A stretch of 64,000 nt of DNA from Monoplex corrugatus (Eukaryota > Mollusca > Gastropoda > Littorinimorpha > Ranellidae). The notes under the pieces were generated by a model that was given only the letters and a program-made list of their open reading frames with translations, was not told the DNA's origin and searched no databases. Positions 1-44,392 of this stretch are shown here, in pieces. Location of the stretch: NCBI GenBank assembly GCA_030674185.1, contig JAPXFY010000022.1, positions 1,769,856 through 1,833,855 of the forward strand, read 5' to 3'. The first letter of the stretch is position 1, and each line of letters opens with the position of its first letter. The position numbers and the translations under genes are program-made.

Positions 1-73
1 TTTCCAGGTATTTTAGCTGGCAGATGTTTCCAGTTATGTGTGCGTGTTTGTGTGTGGGGTGGTGGTGGTGGGT

Positions 74-74
<1 letters not shown>

Positions 75-135
<61 letters not shown>

Positions 136-212
136 TGTATGCTGCATCTCTCTGTCTGTCTGTCTGTCTCTCTATCTCTCTCTCTCCCTCCCTCCCTCCC
201 TCCCTCCCTCTC
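75..212. repeat. (GT)n microsatellite followed by (CT/CTG/CCCT) tract
   Basis: A nearly pure (GT)n run from about 75 to 141 leads into tctgtctgtctg, then ctctct and ccctccctccct to about 212. Simple-sequence DNA; the short ORFs over it are not genes. Confidence 0.95.
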
Positions 213-399
213 TCTCTGTGTTTCACGTAATTTCTTTTCCATGTTCCTTTCGGGTTTCTTTTCTTCTGGTCAACTGCTTCATAGGTATCCATGTATCTGG
301 ACTTGTGGCTGGATCTCCAAACATATGCTTGCTGTGTGTATAGAATGTAGTTCTGGCTTGGCTGCTTACTGGTTCAGAGTTTCTGTCTTTTGAGGGTTT

Positions 400-856
400 C
401 CATGGTTCATACATATTCCTTGAAATATACACCGCTGACGCAGCTGAAATGTGGTTTCCAAGAAGAATGTTAAGAGTTCCGTGGACAACGAAGAAAACGG
501 ACGAGACAATCTTGAAAGAGGCAAACGCAAAAAGAACATTAATGAAGATTAGGAAAAGACAAGCAACATTTACAGGACATTTTATGAGGCAAGAGAAATT
601 AGAGCACCTAGTCACAACAGGAAAGATGGAGGGAAAAAGAACACCAGGTAGACCCAGGGAGAAAATATTGGATTGATTAGCGGAGCGGATGAAGACAGAG
701 AGGATGAGAAATGTATTTGCAGGGACAAAAGATAGATTTGTATAGAGGGCCATGATCGCCAAGCCACGCGGCAGGACACATGATGATGATGATGATTATG
801 ATGATGACGATGATGATGATTATGATGATGACGATGATGATGATGATGATGATGAT
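400..856 (+). mobile_element. RTE-like LINE, 3' end only, with (GATGAT)n tail
   Basis: The plus frame at 449-676 encodes the C-terminal end typical of RTE-like LINE ORF2: MWFPRRMLRVPW, TFTGHFMRQEKLEHL, GKMEGKRTPGRPREKILD. It breaks at a stop at about 674. The reading resumes as AKPRGRTH and runs into a (GATGAT)n tail at 779-856. This is a 5'-truncated, decayed copy. It is the same family as the minus-strand fragment at 1092-1333, which faces it tail to tail. Confidence 0.8.
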
Positions 857-992
857 ACGTTGCTGGGCTACGTGAAGTTTGCTATGGCTGTATTGGTGAA
901 ATCTGGCCGTCTTCATCTGTCACATTCATCAGTCAAGCACAGTTGACGTTCAGTCATTTTCCCGTGGTTATTAATTAACATAGTTGTTATTC

Positions 993-1091
993 ATAAAACA
1001 AACAAACAAACAAACAAACAAACAAACAAACAAACCAAACCAAAACAAAAAACCCAAGTTAAACCAAATCAAGCCAAACCAAACCAAACCA
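993..1091. repeat. (CAAA)n / (CCAAA)n tract, left part
   Basis: aaacaaacaaac repeats followed by accaaaccaaacc. A similar tract resumes at 1332-1377, on the other side of the LINE fragment. Confidence 0.9.
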
Positions 1092-1333
1092 ATCATCATC
1101 ATCATCATCATCATCAGGTGCCCTGCCGCATGGCGTTGGCGACCATGGACTTCCAACCATCTCTATCTCTCGTTGCCCCCAGCATCTCCCCACCCTCTTC
1201 ATCCTCAGCCACCTTGCAAGTCCGTCCAGCATTCTCTCCTGGGTCTACCCGGTGCTCTCTTTCCCTCCAGCTTTCCCGTTGTGACCAGGTGCTCCAAATC
1301 CCCTTCCTCATAAAATGGCCTATAAATGTTGCA
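1092..1333 (-). mobile_element. RTE-like LINE, extreme 3' end, antisense, with (ATG)n tail
   Basis: On the minus strand the frame ending at 1114 reads TFIGHFMRKG, then GATRDRDGWKSMVANAMRQGT and a stop, followed by an (ATG)n tail (catcatcat on the plus strand, 1092-1116). This is the conserved C-terminus of the LINE at 400-856, truncated to about 215 bp. (CAAA)-type sequence lies on both sides (993-1091 and 1332-1377). Confidence 0.8.
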
Positions 1334-1377
1334 AACCAAACCAAACAAAAACAACAAACAAACAAACAAACAACAAA
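1332..1377. repeat. (CAAA)n tract, right part
   Basis: gcaaaccaaaccaaac then acaaacaaacaaac. It probably represents the same tract as 993-1091, split by the LINE insertion. Confidence 0.8.
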
Positions 1378-3000
1378 ATCTGTGGCCTGGTCAACACTCA
1401 TTACTTTTCTAACCTGCAGTATTACCAGACTTCTTTCTTCGTCAGCTCTCCTCTGATTTCCCGTTTTAACATTCCCGTAAAAAACAAAATGACACAGGTA
1501 TCATGGACGTTTTGTTCATACATTAACCTCTTTGTCGCACGAGCAGGCTTACATCTGTGTATGTTCACACACATGTCTACACACATCGGTATTGTCATTC
1601 ACACGCCTGTTGTTAGAGTACCGGTAGTTGCACTGCTAACAGCTAACAGCTCGCCCAGTAGTAATTTCCCAGTAAGTAGACCTCAGCGTGTGTGTATGTG
1701 GAGGGGGGGGGGGGGCTGTGTGGGGAGGGGGGGCGCACGTATTCGTGCATATCATGCATGTGTGTGTGTGAATTTTCATTTTGTCACGGCCTCAAACCCG
1801 CCCCCTGCCCCCCCCATGCAACGCACCTTCTTTCTATTTTTTTTGTTTTGTTTTGTTTTTGTTTTTGTCACAAAGGGTTTACGATGTTAAATTCAGGGAG
1901 ATCGTGTAGCCACGATGCAGCTCCATGCATGCATTTCTGTCTACCTCAATAGTACAATATGGCGTTTTGCCTGAGACAAGTCTTTTGCCGAGGGATCTTG
2001 TGTTCTTTAATGAGATTAAAGTGAAAAACACACATCTGATTAATATTTCCCCTACTTGGGCCTGTCCCAAACTTACAGCTGGCGGAAAGCATTAGCCTAC
2101 TGGTGTTCATTTTTATGTTGTGTTATACTATGTATTTACTGAAAACCTCATCTCACACCCCTGTCTCCAAACCCGCCCGCCCTGCCCAGCCAGTGTATAT
2201 GTGTGCAAGCGTGCTTGCGCGCGTACCTGTGTTTGTTAGTTTACTTTATCATTTCCAATCTTCACGCTCCATTTATCTTCGACTACGACCACTCCCGAAC
2301 CTGGCCTGGTCCACCTTTTTTTTGCCAAACTAGATTTATCCCCCTTGCATAGGAATGGATCGCGAATGACAACACTAACGAAATCGTGGCCCGCGGTCAG
2401 GTTGGCTTCAGGCTTCTTTACACAATTTACACGGATTCTAAAGCCAGTTACTGATGGTGGGAACTATAGCTACTGTCAGGTAGGTCTGCCGTAGAATCAG
2501 AATCTGTCGGGTCTGCAGGACCCTAATTCTAAACTGCCGCAGCTTTTGCTTAGCGTGGGTATCCGTGGAGTAGCGTAGGCCAAACACCGACTGTTTTGTT
2601 TACACCCCAGTCCCTGGTCACAATGTTCCAACTGATAAGTAGATCCAGTTGAGTGGCAATGTGTAGATTTTGATACCACGATAGCCTAGATAGTCTGAGT
2701 TCATGACATTGTTACAGGAGACACGTTTGTGATAAATAACGAAACGCCGACGAGTCTTATAATAATCATAATTGATAATCATGATAATAATGCCTTCATA
2801 ATGATGTATCGTATGACTCGGGTGACCTGACTTCACCTGGGTACCGGAACTGACATGACCTCAGCAGGCGGGTGGCATGGCAGAGCTAAATTTTGTGGGG
2901 TGGTACAGGACAACTGCTAATGGAAGACATTAGCATAGGTATTCATTTTCTTTCTTTCTCTCTCTCTTTTTTTAATTCTCTAATTAAAAATCAGGAAATG
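1378..3000. other. unassigned non-coding sequence
   Basis: Mostly unique-looking sequence with short ORFs only. It includes a G-rich run at 1701-1733 and a small (TTTTG)n stretch near 1840-1866. I see no gene, RNA or transposon signature. Confidence 0.5.
1701..1733 (+). other. G-run, possible G-quadruplex
   Basis: A run of 13 G, then ctgtgt, GGGG, A and seven G. There are enough runs of at least three G with short loops for an intramolecular G-quadruplex on the plus strand. Confidence 0.5.
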
Positions 3001-3003
3001 GAG

Positions 3004-3072
3004 GAGTGTGTGTGTGTGTGTGTGGTGAGTGTGTGTGTGTGTGTGTGTATTATGTGTGTATGTAGGGGCCTA

Positions 3073-3131
<59 letters not shown>
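3004..3131. repeat. (GT)n microsatellite
   Basis: Interrupted (GT)n at 3004-3058 and a longer pure run at 3076-3131. It is complementary to the (CA)n tract 130 bp downstream. Confidence 0.95.
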
Positions 3132-3132
<1 letters not shown>

Positions 3133-3258
3133 TGCACTTTTTGTAGCTTGAAAACATTGATTTACTGGTAGGCAATATTGCATGATAACACTAAAATGAT
3201 ATGAATACATGTTGTAAGTAATGTAACTCTCTCTCTTTCTCTTACTGACTCTCTGTCT

Positions 3259-3260
<2 letters not shown>

Positions 3261-3302
<42 letters not shown>

Positions 3303-3418
3303 CACACACACACTCACTCACTCACACACACTCACACATGCTCTCTCACACACACACACAAACACACAGACACACACACACACATACACAAACACACACA
3401 CACACACACACACATACA

Positions 3419-3493
<75 letters not shown>
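3261..3493. repeat. (CA)n microsatellite
   Basis: (CA)n with small interruptions (actcactcac, aaacacacag) and a pure run of about 70 bp at the right end. Confidence 0.95.
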
Positions 3494-3495
<2 letters not shown>

Positions 3496-3869
3496 AGAGA
3501 CTCAGAAATAGTGAAGGTTTTATAAATAGGACAAAGCCAGTGATAACACTTGTCCTGCAAGTGAATCAGTAAACACAACAAAGTATGTCAAACTGTTAAT
3601 ACAGAGTAAATATTCATTTTAGTAGTCACCTATATCAGTAATTCTATTCAAAAACCATTTATTATTATATTAACTAATCATTGTACTGACAAGCTAAATA
3701 ACATTTATTATCATATTAACTAATGTCATACTGACAAGCTAAATGATATTTATTATCAAGAGGTTGGGTAGCCTTGACAAGTTGATGATGCTCAGACAGC
3801 AGCTGAGTTTGAACTGAATGCATCTGATCTGCAGAACATTGTTAAGGCTGCTGACTTCAGAAAAAATGC
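3494..3869. other. unassigned sequence with a short duplicated AT-rich segment
   Basis: Two similar segments, tattatatt/aactaatca..tgtactgacaagcta at about 3660-3710 and 3708-3760, form a ~50-bp imperfect tandem duplication. Nothing else is recognised. Confidence 0.4.
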
Positions 3870-4075
3870 CAGGGTTTCAAGAGTTTGGATTTCATACATC
3901 GGGAAATTGAGTGGCGAGAGCGGTCACGGACATTTGTGGATGAAGAAGTGTGCCATTCAGAGCAGACCCAGTCAGTAGCTACATGTTGTGAACTTCATTC
4001 TGTGCCTGGCAGTACTCGGCCAAAATGTGGTCTTTGTGACAAAGAGTCACACTCTGTAGCAGTGCTTTAAACTTA
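3870..4075 (+). pseudogene. possible gag-like remnant with broken zinc knuckle
   Basis: A short open frame contains DFIHREIEWRERSRTF, resembling the end of the gag core of BEL/Pao-type LTR retrotransposons. Next come CGLCDKESH and a stop at about 4069. The C-x2-C-x4-H spacing fits a CCHC knuckle, and the expected fourth Cys lies in another frame just before the stop, as if a single base had shifted it. No LTR, protease or RT was found nearby. The assignment rests on short similarity only. Confidence 0.3.
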
Positions 4076-4589
4076 CTAAAGCTCTAGTGGGGTAAAGCCA
4101 AGGAGGGGGATCTTGAAGCTTATGGGTGCATGTTTAGCAACAGACAAAGGGTCACATGTATTGAAGATGTCAAGCAGAATGTGCAACATATGAAGGCAAA
4201 CACCATGTTCTGTTGTGCTCTCCCAAACAAGTGCTGTTGATACTATTGATAGACATTAACTCTATTAAGAGGCTATCTATTAAACAGTGTCAGTCAACTT
4301 AGTGTCATTCATTGATATCTAATAGTTTTTGTTGGAGTCAGAGAGACGCTAGGTGGGGAGAATGTTGTAGAGTGTGTGAGGTGAGTGCAAGTGACCGTGT
4401 TTTGAGTATGTTTGGTGATTAGTCGAGAGAGGAACTCTCGTGAAGAGGAGGGAGAAAAAAGGAGTAACACTAACAGTATTAAAAAGGTTTGTCTGCAGTT
4501 GTTGTCTTTTGTTGTGGAGTGAATGATTATTATTCATCTAAATGTTCACGATTTGGAACATAATCCATTTCTCTGCGCAGGTCAGTATA
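4076..4589. other. unassigned non-coding sequence
   Basis: Unique-looking sequence with no usable ORF. It may include further decayed parts of the putative retroelement at 3870-4075, but no motif supports that. Confidence 0.35.
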
Positions 4590-5247
4590 ACTTGACATTA
4601 TTAATTTTGTCTGCTCCATTTGGAATGCTGGTTATGGAAAACAAAAACTGCCACAGTTTGACATTGTATTGTGAAACTTTTGTCTGTGAGTCACTATAGT
4701 AAAATGCATGTAGTTCTGGGAACTAGGTCAGATTGGGTCAATTTAAACTCGTATATATATATAGAAGTGCTATAACATGGTAGAATAATGTTTTAAGGAA
4801 GAGAACTGCAACAAAACTGTCAGAGGGTCCCTAAATGGTATTAATCTCTTTGATTTCAGAATGTACTAGAAAAAAAATCCCCATGAAAATCTTCTGCCAA
4901 AATATAGATAGAACACCTTTGATGCAAAGGTTGTACTGTGCCTAAATGTATGGAGAACACCTTTGATGCAAAGGTTGTACTGTGCCTAAATGTATGGAGA
5001 ACAGCTGTGATGTTAAGGTTGTGCTGTGCCTAAATGTATGGAGAACAGCTGTGATGTTAAGGTTGTACTGTGCCTAAATGTATGGAGAACAGCTGTGATG
5101 TTAAGGTTGTACTGTGCCTAAATGTATGGAGAACAGCTGTGATGTTAAGGTTGTACTGTGCCTAAATGTATGGAGAACAGCTGTGATGTTAAGGTTGTGC
5201 TGTGCCTAAATGTATGGAGAACAGCTGTGATGTTAAGGTTGTGCTGT
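4590..5247. repeat. segmental duplication copy 1: ~320-bp unique part plus 44-bp array
   Basis: Begins cttgacattattaattttg and contains cagattgggtcaatttaaac. It ends in a 44-bp minisatellite (ctaaatgtatggagaaca, then gctgtgatgttaaggttg) at about 4905-5245, roughly eight units. The same order recurs at 5248-5880. Confidence 0.8.
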
Positions 5248-5880
5248 CTAAAGTTGAACATTATTAAGTTTGTCTGCTCCATTAATGCTGTATGGAAAAC
5301 AAGAACTGTTAAGTTTGACATTGTATGTGAAAACTTATTTGTTGTGAGTCCCCTAAAAGTATGAAACCAAGCTGGGAAATGGTCAGATTGGGTCCAAATT
5401 TAAACCGTATATTATAATTGAAGTGCATAAATGTATGAGAAATGTGATTTAAGTGTACGTAGTAAACTGCATGAGAACACTGTGAGTAAGGGTGCCCTAA
5501 TATGGATAACCTGTTGATTTCAGAATGTACTAAATAGGAAAACCTATGAAATTTCTGTCCCAAATTATAGGAGAACACCTTGATGGGAAAGGTTGTACTG
5601 TCCTAAATGTATGGAGAACAGCTGTGATGTTAAGGTTGTGCTGTCCCTAAATGTATGGAGAACAACTGTGATGTTAAGGTTGTGCTGTCCCTAAATGTAT
5701 GGAGAACAACTGTGATGTTAAGGTTGTGTGGTCCCTAAATGTTTGGAGAAACAGCTGTAATGTTAAGGTTGTGCTGCCCTAAATGTATTGGAAGAACAGC
5801 TGTGATGTAAGGTTGTGCTGCCCCTAAATGTTGAAGAAAAGCTGTGACTCTAAGGTTTGTGCTGCCCCTAAAGATTGGGA
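5248..5880. repeat. segmental duplication copy 2: unique part plus 44-bp array
   Basis: Begins ttgaacattattaagtttg and contains cagattgggtccaaattta. It ends in about seven units of the same 44-bp minisatellite (5560-5870). It differs from copy 1 by substitutions and many single-base gaps, most in the last units. Confidence 0.8.
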
Positions 5881-6217
5881 GTTTGGAAAGCAATTGATTA
5901 AGATAATGTATGAAGAGATTTTGTAGATGTTCTGGAAAGATTTGTATTTAGGATTTTTGAAAGGCATTGGGCATAAATAAGGAAAATTTCTTAAATGCAG
6001 TGTTAGCAGACTGTGTACGGTGTAGAGAGCTTGAACTAGGCTTGAATTAATGTTTGTATCTTTGAAAGCTCTTTGAAGCAGAGTGTGGCATCTTTATACT
6101 CAGTTCATGTTTGATTGATATACTGATGATTACACAGTTGACATTGATAAACAGTTTTCTTTCCTGTTGGCTAAATGTATTGACACACCAGTAAGGAATA
6201 AATGTGTTGTTTTCCAG
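5881..6217 (+). other. NUDT9: sequence upstream of the first visible NUDT9 exon
   Basis: Unique AT-rich sequence ending in tgttgttttccag. I read it as the end of an intron. No TATA box, CpG-rich promoter or upstream coding exon is evident. Confidence 0.4.
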
Positions 6218-40436
<34,219 letters not shown>

Positions 40437-40448
40437 AGGCCGTCCACA

Positions 40449-41355
40449 CGTGATTCCTGTGTTCCCCTCTTCCAGACCGTCATCCTGGTTCCTGTGTTCC
40501 CCTCTTCCAGACTGTCATCCTGGTTCCTGTGTTCCCCTCTTCCAGACTGTCATCTTGGTTCCTGTGTTCCCCTCTTCCAGACTGTCATCTTGGTTCCTGT
40601 GTTCCCCTCTTCCAGACTGTCATCTTGGTTCCTGTGTTCCCCTCTTCCAGACTGTCATCTTGGTTCCTGTGTTCCCTCTTCCAGACTGTCATCCTGGTTC
40701 CTGTGTTCCCCTCTTCCAGACTGTCATCCTGGTTCCTGTGTTCCCCTCTTCCAGACTGTCATCCTGGTTCCTGTGTTCCCCTCTTCCAGACTGTCATCTT
40801 GGTTCCTGTGTTCCCCTCTTCCAGACTGTCATCCTGGTTCCTGTGTTCCCTCTTCCAGACTGTCATCCTGGTTCCTGTGTTCCCCTCTTCCAGACTGTCA
40901 TCCTGGTTCTTGTGTTCCCCTCTTCCAGACTGTCATCCTGGTTCCTGTGTTCCTCTCTTCCAGACTGTCATCCTGGTTCCTGTGTTCCTCTCTTCCAGAC
41001 TGTCATCCTGGTTCCTGTGTTCCCGTCTTCCAGACTGTCATCTTGGTTCCTGTGTTCCCCTCTTCCAGACTGTCATCCTGGTTCCTGTGTTCCCCTCTTC
41101 CAGACTGTCATCCTGGTTCCTGTGTTCCCCTCTTCCAGACTGTCATCCTGGTTCCTGTGTTCCCCTCTTCCAGACTGTCATCCTGGTTCCTGTGTTCCCC
41201 TCTTCCAGACTGTCATCCTGGTTCCTGTGTTCCCCTCTTCCAGACCGTCATCCTGGTTCCTGTGTTCCCCTCTTCCAGACTGTCATCCTGGTTCCTGTGT
41301 TCCCCTCTTCCAGACTGTCATCCTGGTTCCTGTGTTCCCCTCTTCCAGACCGTCA
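40449..41355 (+). repeat. 35-bp minisatellite in the NUDT9 3' UTR
   Basis: The unit is ctggttcctgtgttcccct plus cttccagactgtcatc, 35 bp with two 34-bp units, about 26 copies. It starts about 12 nt after the stop codon. Every unit has a long pyrimidine run ending in CAG (gttcccctcttccag). The ORFs of 279-341 codons in all three frames reflect only the absence of stops in the unit. Confidence 0.97.
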
Positions 41356-41580
41356 TCAGTGTGTGTAGAGGTCTTCAGGCAGATGTGGTTTGTGTTTGAT
41401 AATGATGGGACTCCAAAGCATCAGACACCCAGCGTCATCACCGTTACCCGCAGTCTCCTCACCATAGCATTATAAACAGTTGTGGTCCTTCACTGCCTGC
41501 TGTGTTGGACAGCTGAAATGAGCGGTGGGGGTGGGGAGGGGGGTGGTGGTGGTTGTGACTCCGGGGTGATACAGAAAATG
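41356..41580. other. sequence after the 3' UTR array, with G-rich run
   Basis: Likely still NUDT9 3' UTR or flank. It contains a G-rich run at 41520-41556 (gtgggggtggggaggggggt) that could form a G-quadruplex on the gene's sense strand. No polyadenylation hexamer is seen here. Confidence 0.4.
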
Positions 41581-42910
41581 GGGCTATGATAATAATAATA
41601 ATCATGATAATGATATTTGATATTTATAGGGCACCAAATCTTGTATAAATCAAATCAATGATATTTGACATTTGTAGGGCGCCAGATCTTGATGTATAAA
41701 TCAAATCAAAGCGCAGACTCCCATCATTCACCATTCACTCACAGTGACAAAAACTCCAGGGCACAAAACACACAACAGACAGGAGGGGAGTAGGACAAAA
41801 GGTGGACATATAGAGGGGGAGGACAGGAGGGGAGTAGGACAAAAGGTGGACATATAGAGGGGGAGGACAGGAGGGAGTAGGACAAAAGGTGGACATATAG
41901 AGGGGGAGGACAGGAGGGGAGTAGGACAAAAGGTAGACATGTAGAGGGGGAGGGGAGTAGGACAAAAGGTAGACATGTAGAGGGGGAGGGGAGTAGGACA
42001 AAAGGTGGACATGTAGAGGGGGAGGGGAGTAGGACAAAAGGTGGACATATAGAGGGGGAGGACAGGAGGGGAGTAGGACAAAAGGTGGACATGTAGAGGG
42101 GGAGGACAGGAGGGGAGTAGGACAAAAGGTGGACATGTAGAGGGGGAGGACAGGAGGGGAGTAGGACAAAAGGTGGACATATAGAGGGGGAGGACAGGAG
42201 GGGAGTAGGACAAAAGGTGGACATATAGAGGGGGAGGACAGGAGGGGAGTAGGACAAAAGGGTGGACATATAGAGGGGGAGGACAGGAGGGGAGTAGGAC
42301 AAAAGGTGGACATATAGAGGGGGAGGACAGGAGGGGAGTAGGACAAAAGGTGGACATGTAGAGGGGGAGGACAGGAGGGGAGTAGGACAAAAGGTGGACA
42401 TGTAGAGGGGGAGGACAGGAGGGGAGTAGGACAAAAGGTGGACATATAGAGGGGGAGGACAGGAGGGGAGTAGGACAAAAGGTGGACATATAGAGGGGGA
42501 GGACAGGAGGGGAGTAGGACAAAAGGTGGACATATAGAGGGGAGGACAGGAGGGGAGTAGGACAAAAGGTGGACATATAGAGGGGGAGGACAGGAGGGGA
42601 GTAGGACAAAAGGTGGACATGTAGAGGGGGAGGACAGGAGGGGAGTAGGACAAAAGGTGGACATATAGAGGGGGAGGACAGGAGGGGAGTAGGACAAAAG
42701 GTGGACATATAGAGGGGGAGGACAGGAGGGGAGTAGAACAAAAGGTGGGCACACACACAGGGGGAATTCACTGCTGGACAAAAAGCAAAGTCTTCAAGTT
42801 AGACCTGAAGGAAGACAGTGTATGTGACTGTCGAACAGACAGGGGAAGCTGGTTCCAGTTGTGTGGACCAGACACAGAAAAAGATTGGTGGCTGACTGGA
42901 AACATTTGCA
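41580..42910 (-). mobile_element. LINE 3' end (antisense) expanded by an internal minisatellite
   Basis: On the minus strand, FSVSGPHNWNQLPLSVRQ and SHTLSSFRSNLKTLLFVQQ then a stop at 42768 form the C-terminus of LINE ORF2 (compare WNKLPLSVR at 59500). The matching 3' tail (agcgc..caagatct, on the plus strand gatcttgatgtataaatc and aaatcaaagcgcagac) lies at 41600-41720, ending in (ATT)-rich DNA at 41590. Stop and tail are separated by the 44-bp array at 41781-42752. The tail itself is duplicated (about 41602-41660 and 41661-41715). Confidence 0.65.
41781..42752. repeat. 44-bp purine-rich minisatellite
   Basis: The unit is gacaggaggggagtaggaca, aaaggtggacatatagagg, gggag, 44 bp, about 22 copies. 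acatatag/acatgtag variants occur, and three shortened ~33-bp units lacking gacagg lie at about 41935-42030. Nearly all purine on the plus strand. ORFs of ~340 codons in all three minus frames come from the absence of stops. Confidence 0.97.
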
Positions 42911-42968
42911 TCAAGGAATTTGTAAACAAGTAGTATCGGAAGTCGGAATGAAGAAGTCCAGCCGTAAA

Positions 42969-43034
42969 CACACACACACACATGCACGCACACACACACA
43001 TGCACACACACACACGCACACGCACACACACACA

Positions 43035-43079
<45 letters not shown>

Positions 43080-43128
43080 CACACACACACACACACACCA
43101 CACACACTCATACACACACACCGTAACA
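42969..43128. repeat. (CA)n / (CACG) microsatellite
   Basis: cacacacacatgcacgcaca-type sequence followed by pure (CA)n. Confidence 0.95.
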
Positions 43129-44035
43129 CACAACAAATCATGTATAAATCAATAAATGACAGTTGTCCTTTTTTTTTATTGAAATGAAACATATAGATGT
43201 GTTATGTTTTGATATATCTATATCTACCTATCTACCTATCTTACTATCTATCTATCTATAAATATATATTTGTATATACATCGTCATACCTTCGTCCACA
43301 TCTGCGGTTCACAATGATGATTGACACAGATAAACAATCAGCCATGAATTCAGCAATATTCACAGACTGGTGGTCATAGCTCTGTGGACATGCTATGTGC
43401 ATACCTCAGGGGATGGGTTTGGTCTGGTGTGTCAGTGTTTGGCTTGTACTTTCAACAGCAAAACACTAGAAGGAATGTGTAGGTTTTGACATTGTGATGA
43501 AAATACTGATATTGTGGGTTTAACGTTCAGTAGATGCTACGCATATTCCTTTTGGCTTGTGTATTGTGGTTCATGTTTTTTGTGTCTTGTTTTGTAAGTG
43601 TTGGAGGTGCCGACTGCTTCAGTCCTCTTGAATTATTCTACAGCCATCAAAAATCTACAGAAATTGAAGAAAAAGAAAAAAAGAATGTGACACAATTAGG
43701 GAAAAAAGAATTCATTGGAAAATTGACAAATATGGTTTTGTTGCCCCCATATGTGTGCGAGCATGCATTTCTTTCCCTTAGTACAAGTATCCATATGTTA
43801 CTCTTAGTGCAATAGTGCAAATATGTCTAGTGGTAGCGTACTGCAGGTGTTTGTGTCTCTCAGGCCTGTATGATGACAGGATATGATGGGAAATGAAGCA
43901 CTGGCTACAGCCCTGTCACACAGTGTTATTCCACAACAGAGCAACATGGAATTATCACTGTTGTTCCATTTCACGCAAAGTATCATAACATCCGGCCCTG
44001 TAGTCACGGTGACATCCAGTTTGGAACTTTGCGAG
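43129..44035. other. unassigned sequence with (TCTA)n
   Basis: (TATC/TACC)n at about 43212-43262, then unique sequence. The 93-codon plus ORF at 43534-43815 begins with a hydrophobic stretch. Its composition and lack of any recognisable domain do not support a gene. Confidence 0.4.
43151..43156 (+). promoter_or_regulatory. candidate polyadenylation signal AATAAA
   Basis: First AATAAA that I find on the plus strand after the NUDT9 stop; another is at 44664-44669. Either could end a long NUDT9 3' UTR that contains the 35-bp and 44-bp arrays. A non-canonical signal closer to the stop is equally possible. Confidence 0.25.
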
Positions 44036-44392
44036 GTGTGTGGAAGGGCCAGATAACTAGTGTGGAAGCTGGGTGGTGTGTGGAAGGGCCAGATAACTAG
44101 TGTGGAAGCTGGGTGGTGTGTGGAAGGGCCAGATGACTAGTGTGGAAGCTGGGTGGTGTGTGGAAGGGCCAGATAACTAGTGTGGAAGCTGGGTGGTGTG
44201 TGGAAGGGCCAGATAACTGGTGTGGAAGCTGGGTGGTGTGTGGAAGGGCCAGATGACTAGTGTGGAAGCTGGGTGGTGTGTGGAAGGGCCAGATGACTAG
44301 TTTGGAAGCTGGGTGGTGTGTGGAAGGGCCAGATGACTAGTATGGAAGCTGGGTGGTGTGTGGAAGGGCCAGATGACTAGTATGGAAGCTTT
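44036..44392 (+). repeat. 40-bp tandem repeat, nine units
   Basis: The unit is tggaagggccagataactag plus tgtggaagctgggtggtgtg, exactly 40 bp, nine copies with few differences (ataac/atgac, tgtgg/tatgg). Confidence 0.95.

Noticed and set aside
449..676. 75-codon plus ORF as a host gene
   Set aside because: The sequence is the conserved C-terminus of a LINE ORF2, followed by the LINE's (GATGAT)n tail.
1114..1456. ORFs on both strands rich in Lys/Asn/Thr/Gln
   Set aside because: They come from (CAAA)n and the antisense LINE end; only the LINE frame is meaningful.
6167..6217. Start of NUDT9 at the ATG at 6167
   Set aside because: The added residues do not look like NUDT9 or a targeting peptide, and a strong acceptor (ttttccag) separates them from the conserved part.
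43534..43815. 93-codon ORF beginning with a signal-peptide-like hydrophobic stretch
   Set aside because: T-rich DNA readily encodes hydrophobic residues. The remainder has no family resemblance and there is no support for transcription.
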